A stretch of 64,000 bases of DNA from Oncomelania hupensis (GCA_036898135.1 CM072515.1:48443534-48507533); one strand, 5' to 3'. Positions 10,532 to 21,036 are shown, counted from the stretch's first letter. Notes: generated by a model not told the origin, from the sequence alone. Translations and numbers: made by a program.

Positions 10532-10828
10532 GTTTGTATTCTATTTTGTTTTTGTAAACGGGCTTCGATAAATTAGTATAGCCTTAGCGTCCCCTGCGTG
10601 GGATGTCTATTGTAAAGTGACTGGCTGGTGGAGATCCTTCAGTTTTACCACTAGGGTTGTTTCAGCAGATCTTTTATGCGGATCGGGGGTTGCCCGGCCC
10701 TGATTTGGCTCGGAAGAGTCCGCTGGACCTAAAGCAATAATCATGTAATGTAATGTAATGTTCGATGTTCCGGTTCCTATATAGGCGTTTTGAGCCCAGG
10801 CTTTTAGTAAAAATCGCGCATAACAAAA

Positions 10829-11049
<221 letters not shown>

Positions 11050-11087
11050 CCCCAACCTATCATTTCCAACAGCTCTATGACCTCAAG

Positions 11088-11513
11088 GCACTCACTCACA
11101 CACTGATTGTTCTGGATCTAAAAGTATTTGGCAAAGAGTTAGGTTTTGACCTTGAGGTTCTTTTTGAACACGATAAGAGACTGGGAGTGCCGGCGGTTGG
11201 AGGACAGAGAGTTCCAAAGAGTTGGGGCAAACACAGAGAAAGATCTCCTGCCAAAGGACTCAGGCGAATACCTAGAAATTGAGTGTTGATTTAGGTTCTT
11301 GCTCATCCCCCGTTCCCCCTCATCCTCCCCAACCTACTCCTTCCCTGGGATGATTATCCCTGTCTGCCATATCACCATTTGGGGATGTAGATGCTAAACG
11401 TCAAAATTGGTTCGTTTGAGCTCATTATTATTATCATCATGAACAAAACAGCCTGACAATCACACCGTTGAGTGGCAAATGTGCGTTGTGTAAGAGTGTT
11501 TGTAATATGTGAG
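11088..11513 (-). mobile_element. LINE 3' end (CR1/L2-like), left arm of a large inverted repeat
   Basis: This is the reverse complement, with scattered differences, of 16190-16597. On the minus strand it encodes the end of a LINE ORF2 (a variant of SFSVFAPTLWNSL followed by a VFKKNL segment). It is the outermost surviving part of the left arm. Confidence 0.8.
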
Positions 11514-11600
11514 CGAATGTGCTGGTTACAGATCGCCGTCTTTGAGTCTGGTTTAGGAGACAAGCGCTTATATAGTATCTTTTGTTTTAAAGTAGTAGTA

Positions 11601-11606
11601 GTATGG

Positions 11607-11643
<37 letters not shown>
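11601..11643. repeat. (TTG)n microsatellite
   Basis: About fourteen TTG units. Confidence 0.93.
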
Positions 11644-12117
11644 CTTTTTCCCCACACATGTGTATACTGTGATAATTACCATATTAGTATGTATGTGAAA
11701 GTTGATGATGCAAGGACAAAGATTGTAATATTTGGCTGATAATCTAGAATCTTCATCCTTGCTGTAAATAGAATATCTGAAGATGAATCTTCTTTAACAA
11801 TAGTAAAGTTGTATTAAGTTTGTATGGCCTGTGTATTGCATTCGCGTTGTATCGTGTGCATTTTGTACATTTGAAATCACAATAACGTGTTCATTTCCTG
11901 GCCCATCAACAGGATATACTGTACCGTATACTTGTTGAACTGTTTACGGATGACTCAGGGATCATTCTCCTCATTCACCTTCAGCAGGCCAGGCGGTAAC
12001 AGGTTTTACCCTCTCCATGAACTGCTGACTTATTTATGCAGTTCATTTAATAATCAGAGTGATGTTGTTGTTTTTAAAAAAAAAAAAAAAAGGATTTTAA
12101 TTATTATTTTAATCTAG
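11644..12117. other. No recognisable feature
   Basis: AT-rich sequence with a poly-A run near 12077. It forms part of the 2.5-kb block present only in the left arm of the inverted repeat. Confidence 0.4.
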
Positions 12118-12235
12118 GTCGTCAACGGGTTTGGAACCGCTGTCTTTACAGGCTGCAATGTTATCGCTTGACATTCAATAATCCGTTGTTTTGCGTTTTG
12201 AGTTTACCACCGAGCCAAGTGGGTCTCGGGTCATG
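12118..12235 (-). mobile_element. tRNA-SINE remnant, copy 1 beside the minisatellite
   Basis: Resembles 13443-13545 on the other side of the tandem array (shared GTCAACGG/GTCAAGGG, GCTGCAATG, TATCG, ACATTC, CACCGAGCCAA/CACTGAGCCAA). On the minus strand TGGCTC followed by GTGG looks like a decayed A box. The pair suggests the array expanded inside or between two related SINE copies. Confidence 0.45.
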
Positions 12236-12289
12236 TTAGTATTTTAAATATCAAATGCATAGCAATGTGAGTCAATGTACTCACCGCCC

Positions 12290-12325
12290 CTCCATCCCCC
12301 CCCATCCCCCCCCTCCCCCCCCATG
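12290..12325. repeat. C-run cluster, possible G-quadruplex on the minus strand
   Basis: Several runs of 5-8 C separated by AT or T, so the minus strand carries four or more G-runs with short loops. Confidence 0.6.
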
Positions 12326-12519
12326 GGATCCCACACGCGCCAACATTTTATTTTTAATCCAGATTTTTGCAAATTTGTGCGATGTGAGTCCTAAATAGTC
12401 CAAAACCGACATTTAACAATCGTCGAAGTTCCATAATAAGCACATGATTTATATTGGCTTTAATTTAAAAAAAAACTAATCTGTCTTTTTATTATTTTTG
12501 GGGGGGCTGTAGCTCTGCA

Positions 12520-13442
12520 GGCGGTGTTGTCTTGTTGTGGACACTCATTGTCATGTAAAATATTGCAAGTTACATAGGCCTACTTTTTAAGGCCGTGTTG
12601 TCTTGTTGTGGACACTCATTGTCATGTTAAATATTGCAAGTTACATAGGCCTACTTTTTAAGGCCGTGTTGTCTTGTTGTGGACACTCATTGTCATGTTA
12701 AATATTGCAAGTTACATAGGCCTACTTTTTAAGGCCGTGTTGTCTTGTTGTGGACACTGATTGTCATGTTAAATATTGCAAGTTACATAGGCCTACTTTT
12801 TAAGGCCGTGTTGTCTTGTTGTGGACACTGATTGTCATGTTAAATATTGCAAGTTACATAGGCCTACTTTTTAAGGCCGTGTTGTCTTGTTGTGGACACT
12901 GATTGTCATGTTAAATATTGCAAGTTGCATAGGCCTACTTTTTAAGGCCGTGTTGTCTTGTTGTGGACACTCATTGTCATGTTAAATATTGCAAGTTACA
13001 TAGGCCTACTTTTTAAGGCCGTGTTGTCTTGTTGTGGACACTGATTGTCATGTTAAATATTGCAAGTTACATAGGCCTACTTTTTAAGGCCGTGTTGTCT
13101 TGTTGTGGACACTCATTGTCATGTTAAATATTGCAAGTTACATAGGCCTACTTTTTAAGGCCGTGTTGTCTTGTTGTGGACACTCATTGTCATGTTAAAT
13201 ATTGCAAGTTACATAGGCCTACTTTTTAAGGCCGTGTTGTCTTGTTGTGGACACTGATTGTCATGTTAAATATTGCAAGTTACATAGGCCTACTTTTTAA
13301 GGCCGTGTTGTCTTGTTGTGGACACTGATTGTCATGTTAAATATTGCAAGTTACATAGGCCTACTTTTTAAGGCCGTGTTGTCTTGTTGTGGACACTGAT
13401 TGTCATGTTAAATATTGCAAGTTGCATAGGCCTACTTTTTAA
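12520..13442. repeat. Minisatellite, 13 copies of a 71-bp unit
   Basis: Each unit starts GGCCGTGTTGTCTTGTTGTG (the first copy has GGCGG) and ends TAGGCCTACTTTTTAA. Spacing is exactly 71 bases through thirteen copies (923 bp). Two diagnostic sites vary: CACTCATTG or CACTGATTG, and AAGTTACAT or AAGTTGCAT. The order of variants is C C C G G G* C G C C G G G*, where * is the TTGCAT form, which suggests a 7-unit block duplication. No open frame is conserved across units. Confidence 0.97.
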
Positions 13443-13545
13443 GGCCGTCAAGGGACCACTGCCTGTACGAGCTGCAATGCTATCGTTTAACATTCGTTGT
13501 TTTTGCTGTTGTGTACACCACTGAGCCAACTGCGAGCCTCGTACA
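13443..13545 (-). mobile_element. tRNA-SINE remnant, copy 2 beside the minisatellite
   Basis: On the minus strand TTGGCTCAGTGGTGTACA resembles an A box. The sequence is similar to 12118-12235, and the array lies between the two. Confidence 0.45.
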
Positions 13546-13594
13546 AACAGTAACGCCTGTAGAGGACCTGTTGCTGTTGTTGTTGTTTGTTTGT

Positions 13595-13784
13595 TTGTAG
13601 ATTATAGTCACACGACACTTTCGTATATAGGTGACTACTGGACCGATTTATACTGACACCAGCGGGCCAGTTGTTGGTAAGGGGGAAAATAATATGATCA
13701 CACGTTGACCAATCCGGGATTCGAACCAGCGACCTTTCGGTTACTAGCAAGACGCTCTTACCAACTGAGCTACCCGGCCCCTCT
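13595..13784 (-). mobile_element. tRNA-derived SINE, family 1, copy 1
   Basis: On the minus strand it starts GGGGCCGGGTAGCTCAG with a clear A box, then GGTTCGAATCCCGG as B box, then a unique body ending TGACTATAATCTACA. The copy at 32572-32755 is on the plus strand. It is a pol III-transcribed retroposon head, not a tRNA gene, because the anticodon arm and acceptor pairing are poor. Confidence 0.85.
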
Positions 13785-14008
13785 TGACCTGTTGCTAGCC
13801 GTGACGTGTTATTCATACGCTGCATAGCCAGCGGGTCAGTGACTTGCAGCAATAGTTGGATTGATTGGGTTAGAGGGCTTTTCTTCTTCTTCTCGTAAAG
13901 GAAACCTCGAATATAGCATACGAAACAAGATGGCAAGCCATTCCCATTCAAATTTATTTCCAGGAACTCACACATATAACCGAAAAAGAAACAAACATGG
14001 AAAAATAG

Positions 14009-14169
14009 ATCACTGTCTGAACTATCTGCATGCCAAAAAAAAAAGTATTTAATCGCTGTAGCCAATTTTTAGATAAGCCTACGGCGCAAAACGTGTTTAA
14101 AAATGGTGAAGCTCAATTACCTTGGCCTTTGAAAAAGCGTAAATATGATTGATTTATCATGTTTAAAAA
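14009..14169. repeat. Inner segment of the left inverted-repeat arm
   Basis: Matches the reverse complement of about 16022-16180: CTGTCTGAACTATC, AGCCAATTTTTAGATAAGCC, GCGCAAAACGTGTTTA and GGTGAAGCTCAATTACC are shared. In the right arm this segment joins directly to the LINE 3' end; here 2.5 kb lies between them. Confidence 0.88.
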
Positions 14170-14171
14170 TA

Positions 14172-14729
14172 CGAGGGTCATTCAATAAATAAGGTGAATT
14201 TTTCGGTATAAGGACTTCTAATAAGGTAGAAGCTTACGTTTTAATTTTTTTTTGTTTTACTTCTATTTCACATGGATGTAGTAATTTCTGTTGAAGATTG
14301 AAAAGAGACTTTAAGAGTTTTAGCGATTAACAAAGATGGCCGACCAAGAAGCATGCTCCAGGATTGAACAGCGGTCAGTTATCAAGTTTTTGGTTGCTGA
14401 AGAGTGCAAACCAGTTGAAATTCATAGGAGAATGTCAACTGTGTATGGTGCCACATGTTTCAGCCGAAAAAATGTCTACAAGTGGGCTAAATTGTTTAGA
14501 GAAGGACGGAGAAGTGTTGGGGATGAAGACAGGCCTGGGAGGCCTACAGAAGTGAGGTCTCCTGAGGTCATCGAATCAGTCAATGACCTCATTCAGTCGG
14601 ACAGAAGGGTGACAGTGCATGACATTGCAAGGACTTTGAGCTTATCTGTTGGGACAGCACACTTACTTGCCCATGATGACCTTGGCTACTTATACTTAAA
14701 AATTCACCTTATTTATTGAATGACCCTCG
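14172..14729 (+). mobile_element. Internally deleted mariner element with intact TIRs
   Basis: Inverted ends of about 32 bp begin CGAGGGTCATTCAATAAATA at both sides, flanked by TA (14170-14171 and 14730-14731). The uninterrupted target with a single TA is present in the right arm at 16018-16019, which directly proves the boundaries. At 558 bp it is less than half a full mariner. It is non-autonomous but could be mobilised by a full-length relative. Confidence 0.95.
14336..14719 (+). pseudogene. Mariner transposase, N-terminal DNA-binding part only
   Basis: 127 codons from ATG. Residues about 8-60 form the first helix-turn-helix (VIKFLVAEECKPVEIHRRM ... NVYKWAKLF). The linker GRRSVGDEDRPGRP is typical of mariner/SETMAR-like transposases, and residues about 80-112 form a second helix-turn-helix (VHDIARTLSLSVGTAH). 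The catalytic domain with its acidic triad is deleted and the frame runs on into the right inverted end. It may still bind ends and act as a repressor. Confidence 0.88.
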
Positions 14730-14825
14730 TAGTTAACGCATTGCGTATGGTAAAAAAAAATAATCTGTTGAATTCATTTAAAATACAGAAAAAAGTGTGT
14801 TTTGGACACACACACTATTCTCCTA

Positions 14826-15065
14826 TCCTATTCCTATCCCATAACTCAAAGGTTGTTGGGGCACCACAGATAATCGTTTAACCAGCGTACTCCATCTTTC
14901 TCTGTTCTCAGCAACTCCCATGGCTTCGTTCATTGTCAAACCAGTCCATTCTCGAATGTTATCTTTCCCACCTCTTTTTCAGTCTCTCTCTTCTTCTACC
15001 TCCTTGCACCGTGCCTTGCAGGATGGTTTTTGCAAGGCCTGATGATCTGGTGACGTGGCCATTGT
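14826..15065 (-). mobile_element. RTE 3' fragment in left arm
   Basis: Minus-strand match to the C-terminal coding end and GGATA tail of the other RTE copies. About 14826-14990 is mirrored by 15783-15935 in the right arm. The remaining part to 15065 has no counterpart there. Confidence 0.85.
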
Positions 15066-15782
15066 AACAAAGCAGCGTTCGTTATATATAATAAATAAAC
15101 AAGAAACTTATACTGCATAATACTGAAATTTGGAATGATAAACAAAAGAAAACTTTTTGGATTGAATACTTCATTCACACAAATGCATTTATTCTTTACG
15201 AAGACACGACGTTTAATTATAATTAATTTTCAGGATGATGAAGGCGGCAGAATTATGTAGAACGTGTATGAATGTCAGATGACCCCGTCTCAATGGCAAA
15301 GTCAATGTTACAGCATGATTTTCCCTTGATTACATCCAACATAAAAATCCTAAAACAGATAATGTGAACAAAATCCTTAATGTTATGTCATAATATTATT
15401 TCCACATTAAATCTATTCATAATGAACATTCGCCGCTCTTCCTAGGGCAAAACAACGGTCATTTTCTCCATTCTATGACCTTGACTATTCAAGTCCCTAT
15501 TCTAAGTGCATTTCCATCAAAATCTATATTATTATTATTCCTTAATATCAATGTACTTATTCTATGTATTATCTCCTGGTCTACGTACCTCCAAAGAGGG
15601 TTGGACAAGATGATAGATTCGTTCAACTCTCCATCATAGTGGGAAAAAAATTGTTTTACGTCATTGTGGTAGATGCTGACGCAATTTCTGCACTTCTGGT
15701 TGACTTTATGATGATTTGAAGTGAATGGTCGTGTGGCTGTACATCTGTGTTTGTTGATGTAATATTCATGTCCAACCCTTTT
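15066..15782. other. Spacer between the inverted-repeat arms
   Basis: AT-rich sequence of about 0.7 kb. A minus-strand open frame (15833-15489) crosses from the right-arm RTE fragment into it and is a chance fusion. I recognise nothing else. Confidence 0.5.
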
Positions 15783-15935
15783 TGGGAAAGACAACATTCG
15801 AGAATGGACTGGTTTGACACTGAACGAAGCCATGAGAGTTGCTGAGAACAGAGAAAGATGGAGTACGCTGGTTAAACGATCATCTGTGGTGCCCCAACGA
15901 CCTTTGAGTTATGGGATCGGAATAGGAAAGGATAG
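15783..15935 (+). mobile_element. RTE 3' fragment in right arm
   Basis: Encodes the RTE C-terminal phrase around REWTGLTLNEAMRVAENRERW and the degenerate GGATA tail. It is cut sharply at its 5' side where the arm ends. Confidence 0.88.
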
Positions 15936-16189
15936 TGTGTGTGTTCAAAACACATTTTTTTTCTGTATTTTAAATGAATTCAAAAGATTATATTTTTTAA
16001 CATACGGGATGCGTTAACTATTTTTAAACATGTTAAATCAGTCGTATTTACGCTTTCTCAAAGGCCAAGGTAATTGAGCTTCACCATTTTCTAAACACGT
16101 TTTGCGCCGTAGGCTTATCTAAAAATTGGCTAAAGCAATTTGATAATTTTTTGGGGCATGCTGATAGTTCAGACAGTACATAGGCTCAC
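15936..16189. repeat. Right arm of the inverted repeat, inner segment (mariner empty site)
   Basis: Reverse-complement partner of 14009-14169 and 14732-14825. At 16018-16019 it contains the single TA into which the mariner inserted in the left arm. Confidence 0.88.
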
Positions 16190-16597
16190 ATATTACAAAC
16201 ACTCTTACACAACGCACATTCGTCACTCAAAGGTGTGATTGTCATGCTGTTTTGTTCATGATGATAATAATAATGAGCTCAAACGAACCAATTTTGACTT
16301 TTAGCATCTACATCCTCAAATGGTGATATGGCAGACAGGGATAATCATCCCAGGGAAGGAATAGATTGGGGAGGATTAGGGGGAACGGGGGATGAGCAAG
16401 AACCTAAATCAACACTTAATTTCTAGGTATTCGCTTGAGTCCTTTGGCTGGAGATCTTTCTCTGTGTTTGCCCCAACTCTTTGGAACTCTCTGTCCTCCA
16501 ACCGCCGGCACTCCCAGTCTCTTATCGTGTTCAAAAAGAACCTCAGAACCTACCTCTTTGCCAAATACTGTTAGACCCAGAACAGTGTGTGAGTGAG
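16190..16597 (+). mobile_element. LINE 3' end (CR1/L2-like), right arm
   Basis: The 60-codon frame 16392-16574 contains RSFSVFAPTLWNSLSSN, RHSQSLIVFKKNL and RTYLF, the conserved C-terminus of CR1/L2-type ORF2 proteins. It is the inverted copy of 11088-11513. Confidence 0.8.
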
Positions 16598-16735
16598 TGG
16601 TTGAATAGTGGTGTGTGCGTATGTGTATGTGTGTGAATGTGTGTGTGTGTTCCATCAGTGTCTTTTGTGTAATGTTCTTGGTTTAAATGCTGTACTGCCT
16701 GGACACGTCTTTTTAATGTTTATTGGGAGCAGTTT

Positions 16736-16852
16736 TACTGCTAAGATGGACAGTGAAAAATGGCCACTTTTGTGTAGCCCATCACGGGATTCGAACCTGG
16801 GTCATAGAGGTGCCAGGCGAACGCTCTACCACTGAACTATCGCGTTGGGTCA
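16736..16852 (-). mobile_element. tRNA-derived SINE, family 2 (head)
   Basis: On the minus strand GATAGTTCAGTGGTAGAGCG is an A box and GGTTCGAATCCCGTGA a B box. The following body (AAAAGTGGCCATTTTTCAC) is not tRNA. The acceptor stem does not close, so I do not call a tRNA gene. Confidence 0.7.
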
Positions 16853-17089
16853 GATGAACCCGAAAGGACGAGAAGTCATAGCGCATACACGATAGACTTT
16901 TGTATCGCAGGATATGTAAAACAAAACCTTGACCTATGGTAAAACATAACATTATTTAAAGTCGCTCAAATAACGATAAAATAAAATTAATTTTAACTAT
17001 ATTAATTATAAAACAGATGGCAAACCATATCAAATATTTTCAGACAGCCACCTCCATTTACAAATCGAATTGAGTGGTGGTCTGTTTAA

Positions 17090-17152
17090 TTCACACACAC
17101 ACACACACGCACCTACACCCACACACACACACACACGCACACAGACACACAG
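17090..17152. repeat. (CA)n-rich simple repeat
   Basis: CA dinucleotides with interruptions. Confidence 0.9.
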
Positions 17153-17914
17153 AGCGACCTTCAAAAATAGAAAATAGTAATAAATGTAAATTCTAAATAA
17201 ATAAATTTAACAAAACACCCACGATTTAAATAAGAATAATAATAAAATTAAAACAAATCAATTAACAAACACAAGAAAATAACAAACACGCACATAGAGA
17301 ATACATTTATTTATTTATTTGAACACTACATACAAACACATTCGTCAAGAAATTAAAGTTTACAAGGTGGGAAATCAGTCAAACATTTTCACAATACAAA
17401 ATACACATGTGGGCACATCTGCACAAACCACGCTACGCTGCAACATAATAACAAGGACACTTCTAAATTCTTCATCGTCTATACAAAGTCTTCTTTCTTT
17501 ATATCTATGTCCCTTTCCATATATCAAATCTCTTACTAACTCTGCTAACATCTCACTACAGCTATGCTCTCTACATTAAGGAAAGAGCCGTAAGTCTTGG
17601 GGTCCTAAACTTTTATTATTCTAAACAATGGCGTCCGGAACTATAGAGTTCAATGGACCGACACAGCCGATAAAATAAGTATTTTGAAAAGTGTTTTTTG
17701 GTTGGTGGTGGCCTTGCAACTCGGCGTTATTCTCAAGAAGCAAAATGAAACCGTGTAATAATAAGCCACGATATGAACTATCGGCAAGGGAAAAAAACAG
17801 TATCACATTCGGATCCACCAATGTTTAGATACAACATGTTTACAACATGGTGAAGCACTCTGACCTCGACCTTTAAGAAAGTACCAATACGGATGATCCA
17901 ACATGCTTAGCAGT
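17153..17914. other. No recognisable feature
   Basis: AT-rich. The frames at 17319-17579 and 17821-17621 carry no family motif. Confidence 0.4.
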
Positions 17915-17925
17915 AATTAAAGTAT

Positions 17926-18835
17926 CCTATCCTTTCTATCCTATCCCGTAACTCTGAGGTCGTTGGGGCACCACAGATGATCGTTTAACCAGCGGGCTCC
18001 ATCTTTCTCTGTCCTCAGAAACCCTGATGGCATCGCTCAGTGTCAAGCCAGTCCATTCTCGAGTGTTGTCCTCCCACCTCTTTTTCGGTCTGCCTCTTCT
18101 TCTACCTCCTTGCACTGTGCCTTGCAGGATGGTCTTTGCAAGACCTGATGATCTGGTGACGTGGCCATACCATCGGAGTTTCCGTTTCTTCACCACTATG
18201 AGCATGTCATCATGTTGTCCAATGGCTTGTGTGATGGTCTGTCGGACTTCGTCGTTGTGATGTGCAGGGTATAGGAAATGCACAGAAGTCTTCTGTAGCA
18301 CCTCATCTCCATGCTTTGTATTCTTCGTTGTAGATCTGCTGTGAGGGTCCATGTTTCGCAAGCGTATAGGAAGATGGAGATGACAAGGGAGCGCAGCAGC
18401 CTTACCTTGGAATGTAGGCTGATGGTCCTGTCTTTCCAAATGGGCTTCAACCTTGCCAGGGCAGCAGTGGTTTATGCGATCCTGGAGAGGACTTCCTGTC
18501 GGGACCCAGTGTCTGATATAAGGGTTCCTAAATATTTGAAGCTATGCACTGTGTTGAGGGATTGGCCTTGGACTGTGATGTCCGTGATGATGCCTTTGGT
18601 GTTGTTGGTCATCATTTTGGTCTTCTTTGCACGTATGTCCATTCCATAGGCTCTGGAGGTGGTGTCAAGCCTCTGTACCAGCTGTTTAAGTTCTTGTTCC
18701 TCTCCAGCCAATTCATCAATGGCATCCGCAAAACGAAGGTTGGAGATTGCTCTATCTCCTATGCTTACTGTGCCTTCGTGATCTGCAAGGGCATCTGACA
18801 TGATGCGCTCTAGGAAGAGGTTCATCTGCATGATG
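17926..18835 (-). mobile_element. RTE-clade LINE copy B, 5'-truncated
   Basis: Flanked by an exact 11-bp direct repeat, AATTAAAGTAT, at 17915-17925 and 18836-18846. The GGATA-repeat tail (as CCTAT on the plus strand) is at the left, so the copy runs on the minus strand. It keeps the C-terminal third of the RT ORF: in 18831-18472 ISNLRFADAIDEL replaces the FADD box, so a catalytic Asp is changed (FADA). The remainder is frameshifted. At 910 bp it is the shortest complete insertion of this family here. Confidence 0.9.
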
Positions 18836-18846
18836 AATTAAAGTAT

Positions 18847-19224
18847 GCACACAGTAAAAATGATGAATTTCGGTTCAGTTATTCTTGAGTGAGACTGCCT
18901 GGAAATAAATTTGAATGGGTTACCATCTTCTTTCGTAATGTGTATTGGAAGTGTTATGTCCGAGAAGAAGAAGAAAAGCCCTATACCCTAATTAACCTAA
19001 CTATTGTTGCGTTGAACAGCATGTCGCTGAGCCGTTAACAATGCAATGAATGAATCACACGTAACGGCTAGCAGCACAGCAGGCGTGTATTGGATTAAAA
19101 TAATAATTAAAATATTTGACCTTGATGATTAAATTAAATAAATAAATACGTCAGCACTTCATGGAGCTGCTGACTTGGTAAATGAAGAGAATCTGTACAT
19201 TTCAACAAGTATACAATGCAGTAC
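18847..19224. other. No recognisable feature
   Basis: AT-rich unique-looking sequence. Confidence 0.4.
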
Positions 19225-19330
19225 AATAATAATAATAATAATAATTTATTTTATAAAGCGCAATTCCAAACTAAAAGTCTGCTCAAAGCGCTCACACGCA
19301 TACTCTCACACAAGCTCTCGCACAATAAGA
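19225..19330 (-). mobile_element. LINE/SINE 3' end with (ATT)n tail
   Basis: On the minus strand GCGCTTTATAAAATAAATTA runs into ATT repeats. An ending of this type (GCGC-rich end followed by an ATT tail) is also seen in the SINE at 39315-39752. Confidence 0.5.
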
Positions 19331-19689
19331 GACTGTACAACACACTAAAACATGGTGTATATTAAAAAAAAAAAAAAAAAAAAACCCACATACATCTGAC
19401 ACCACATACCTACAAACAAACACACACAGAATTATTTTAAGCAGCTAAAAACAATAAGATAAAATTCGTAAAAATACGCATGTCCAATAAAATTAAACAA
19501 AAGTATTTTTTTAAAACAAACAAACAAACAAACATATATCCATATATTTTACATGTAAAAGATGTAAGAAACATTAACACACAACCAAGCATGGCTTTAC
19601 GCAATCAAATACAATATAGAATAAATACAATAAACAACCTGTTGATGGGCTCTCTCTGACCTAATTCCTGGTGCGTGCGCGCGAGCGCG

Positions 19690-19945
19690 TGTGTCTATGT
19701 ATAGGTGGTGGGGAGAGAGGGGGGGGGGGGTGTTTTGCGGAAATTAGAATGTGCGTGATGTTGTTGTTTTGTGTATAATGCTTTTTTGTTATGTACGTTT
19801 ATTATTTTTATTTCCTGGAGTGTCTTTTATGTCTTTCATTGTTTTATGCCGCTGTGTTGACGACGTGTATGTGTATGACGCACAAATGTCAAATTACAAA
19901 TTTCTTTACTATTTTTATGAGGACAATAAAGATTCTGATTGTGGT
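19690..19945 (+). mobile_element. 3' end of an L2/Daphne-like LINE
   Basis: Ends TTATGAGGACAATAAAGATT followed by CTGATT, the same 3' end as at 3632-3720 but on the other strand. The upstream part is degenerate and non-coding. Confidence 0.45.
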
Positions 19946-20059
19946 CCTTGTCATAAACTTCCCGTGCGTGTTATAAAATAATTAGCTTTATTATCAGAAG
20001 ATTCCTACAAACTTGATATTAGTTTGTCAACAGTTTTTTTACGTTCCAATTTCACGTAT

Positions 20060-20185
20060 ACACGCATTCATCTGATGTTGTGGCTAGAGATCCACCGTGC
20101 ACAAAATATTGCCGACGTCAGGATTCGAACCAAAGTCGTCCAAGATGTAGACAAACACTCGAGGCATAGACCACTGATTCGTTTT
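20060..20185 (-). mobile_element. Degenerate tRNA-derived SINE
   Basis: On the minus strand CAGTGGTCTATGCC resembles an A box and GGTTCGAATCCTGACG a B box, with a normal A-to-B distance. No functional tRNA fold. Confidence 0.5.
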
Positions 20186-20197
20186 TGCCCGCCTGCA

Positions 20198-20200
20198 AAA

Positions 20201-20274
<74 letters not shown>

Positions 20275-20275
20275 A
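20198..20275. repeat. (TAG)n microsatellite
   Basis: About 25 TAG units. It follows the SINE remnant. Confidence 0.95.
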
Positions 20276-21036
20276 AACTGGTGGTAGTAATACGTAGTAC
20301 TAGTAGTGGTTAAGGTAGTACATGTAATAGTGAAAGGAGAGTAGTAGTAACAGTAGGCTAAACCCATAGGAGGTCAGAGGATATGATGTCGGCCTAGGAA
20401 GTCTTTGGCCAAGGTTATCTATAAATGTAAGCGGTCAATATTATAGCAGGGAGAACAGGTGATTCTAAGGGAATGTTACACAAACACGGTTCAGCAATAT
20501 GAAACCAGGCTGCATTGCATCAGTCAACCTTGGCCTTCAGAAAAATGCAGGTTCTAGGACGCGCAAACCTAGTTTTCTTAAGTTCACAACGTTGGGGCGT
20601 CTCTTCGGGATTTCCCGGAAAAAAAAAGAAAAAAAAAAAAAGAACGTAGGCTAACTTTGGTGAAAGCAACATGGCGGTACACGCGGTTGATAGAAAAAGG
20701 CATTGTCGCCAGCGTTGACGGTTTATTCTGTAACCGACACTTGCAGTGGATTGTTCATAATAGTTGTGCCGAGGCTTGCACCGAGGTAGCTTGTTTGCAT
20801 TTCTCAGTTCTGAGTTGCGCACTACTATTTTATGTTATTATACCTAAGCACTGAATAATTATGTGTAGTGGAGTGTTGTAATTCATAACCGTGTCAATTC
20901 CTTAATTATTAAAACATATTTAAGAAAGGAAAAAAGACATGACTGTTAATTGTAATACAGTTTTATAATCGGAAAAGATCGATGGAAACTTACGTAGGCT
21001 AATAACTGTGCATGTGCAAAATCCCTGACGTATGAA
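20276..21036. other. No recognisable feature
   Basis: Contains poly-A near 20620-20640. Open frames are short and lack motifs. Confidence 0.4.

Larger units (their letters stand above)
8718..10758 (+). mobile_element. Dispersed retroposon, copy 1 (5'-truncated, split by an RTE insertion)
   Basis: The two halves (8718-9073 and 10543-10758) align with uninterrupted copies at 23781-24474 and 56061-56746. The copy is flanked by a 13-bp direct repeat, TGTTCGATGTTCC, at 8705-8717 and 10759-10771, and ends in a TGTAA-repeat tail; both are signs of target-primed reverse transcription. Internal landmarks are TATAAATAG near 8747 and TCTTTTATGCGGAT near 10670. No coding region is visible. It may be a SINE-like RNA or the 3' end of an uncharacterised LINE. 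Confidence 0.85.

Noticed and set aside
12520..13442. CRISPR-like array
   Set aside because: The repeats are head-to-tail 71-bp units with no unique spacers, in an animal genome.
15489..15833. 114-codon minus-strand ORF in the inverted-repeat spacer
   Set aside because: Its N-terminus is the antisense of the RTE C-terminus fused by chance to AT-rich spacer.
16778..16850. Functional tRNA gene on the minus strand
   Set aside because: The ends do not form an acceptor stem and the sequence is followed by a non-tRNA SINE body.
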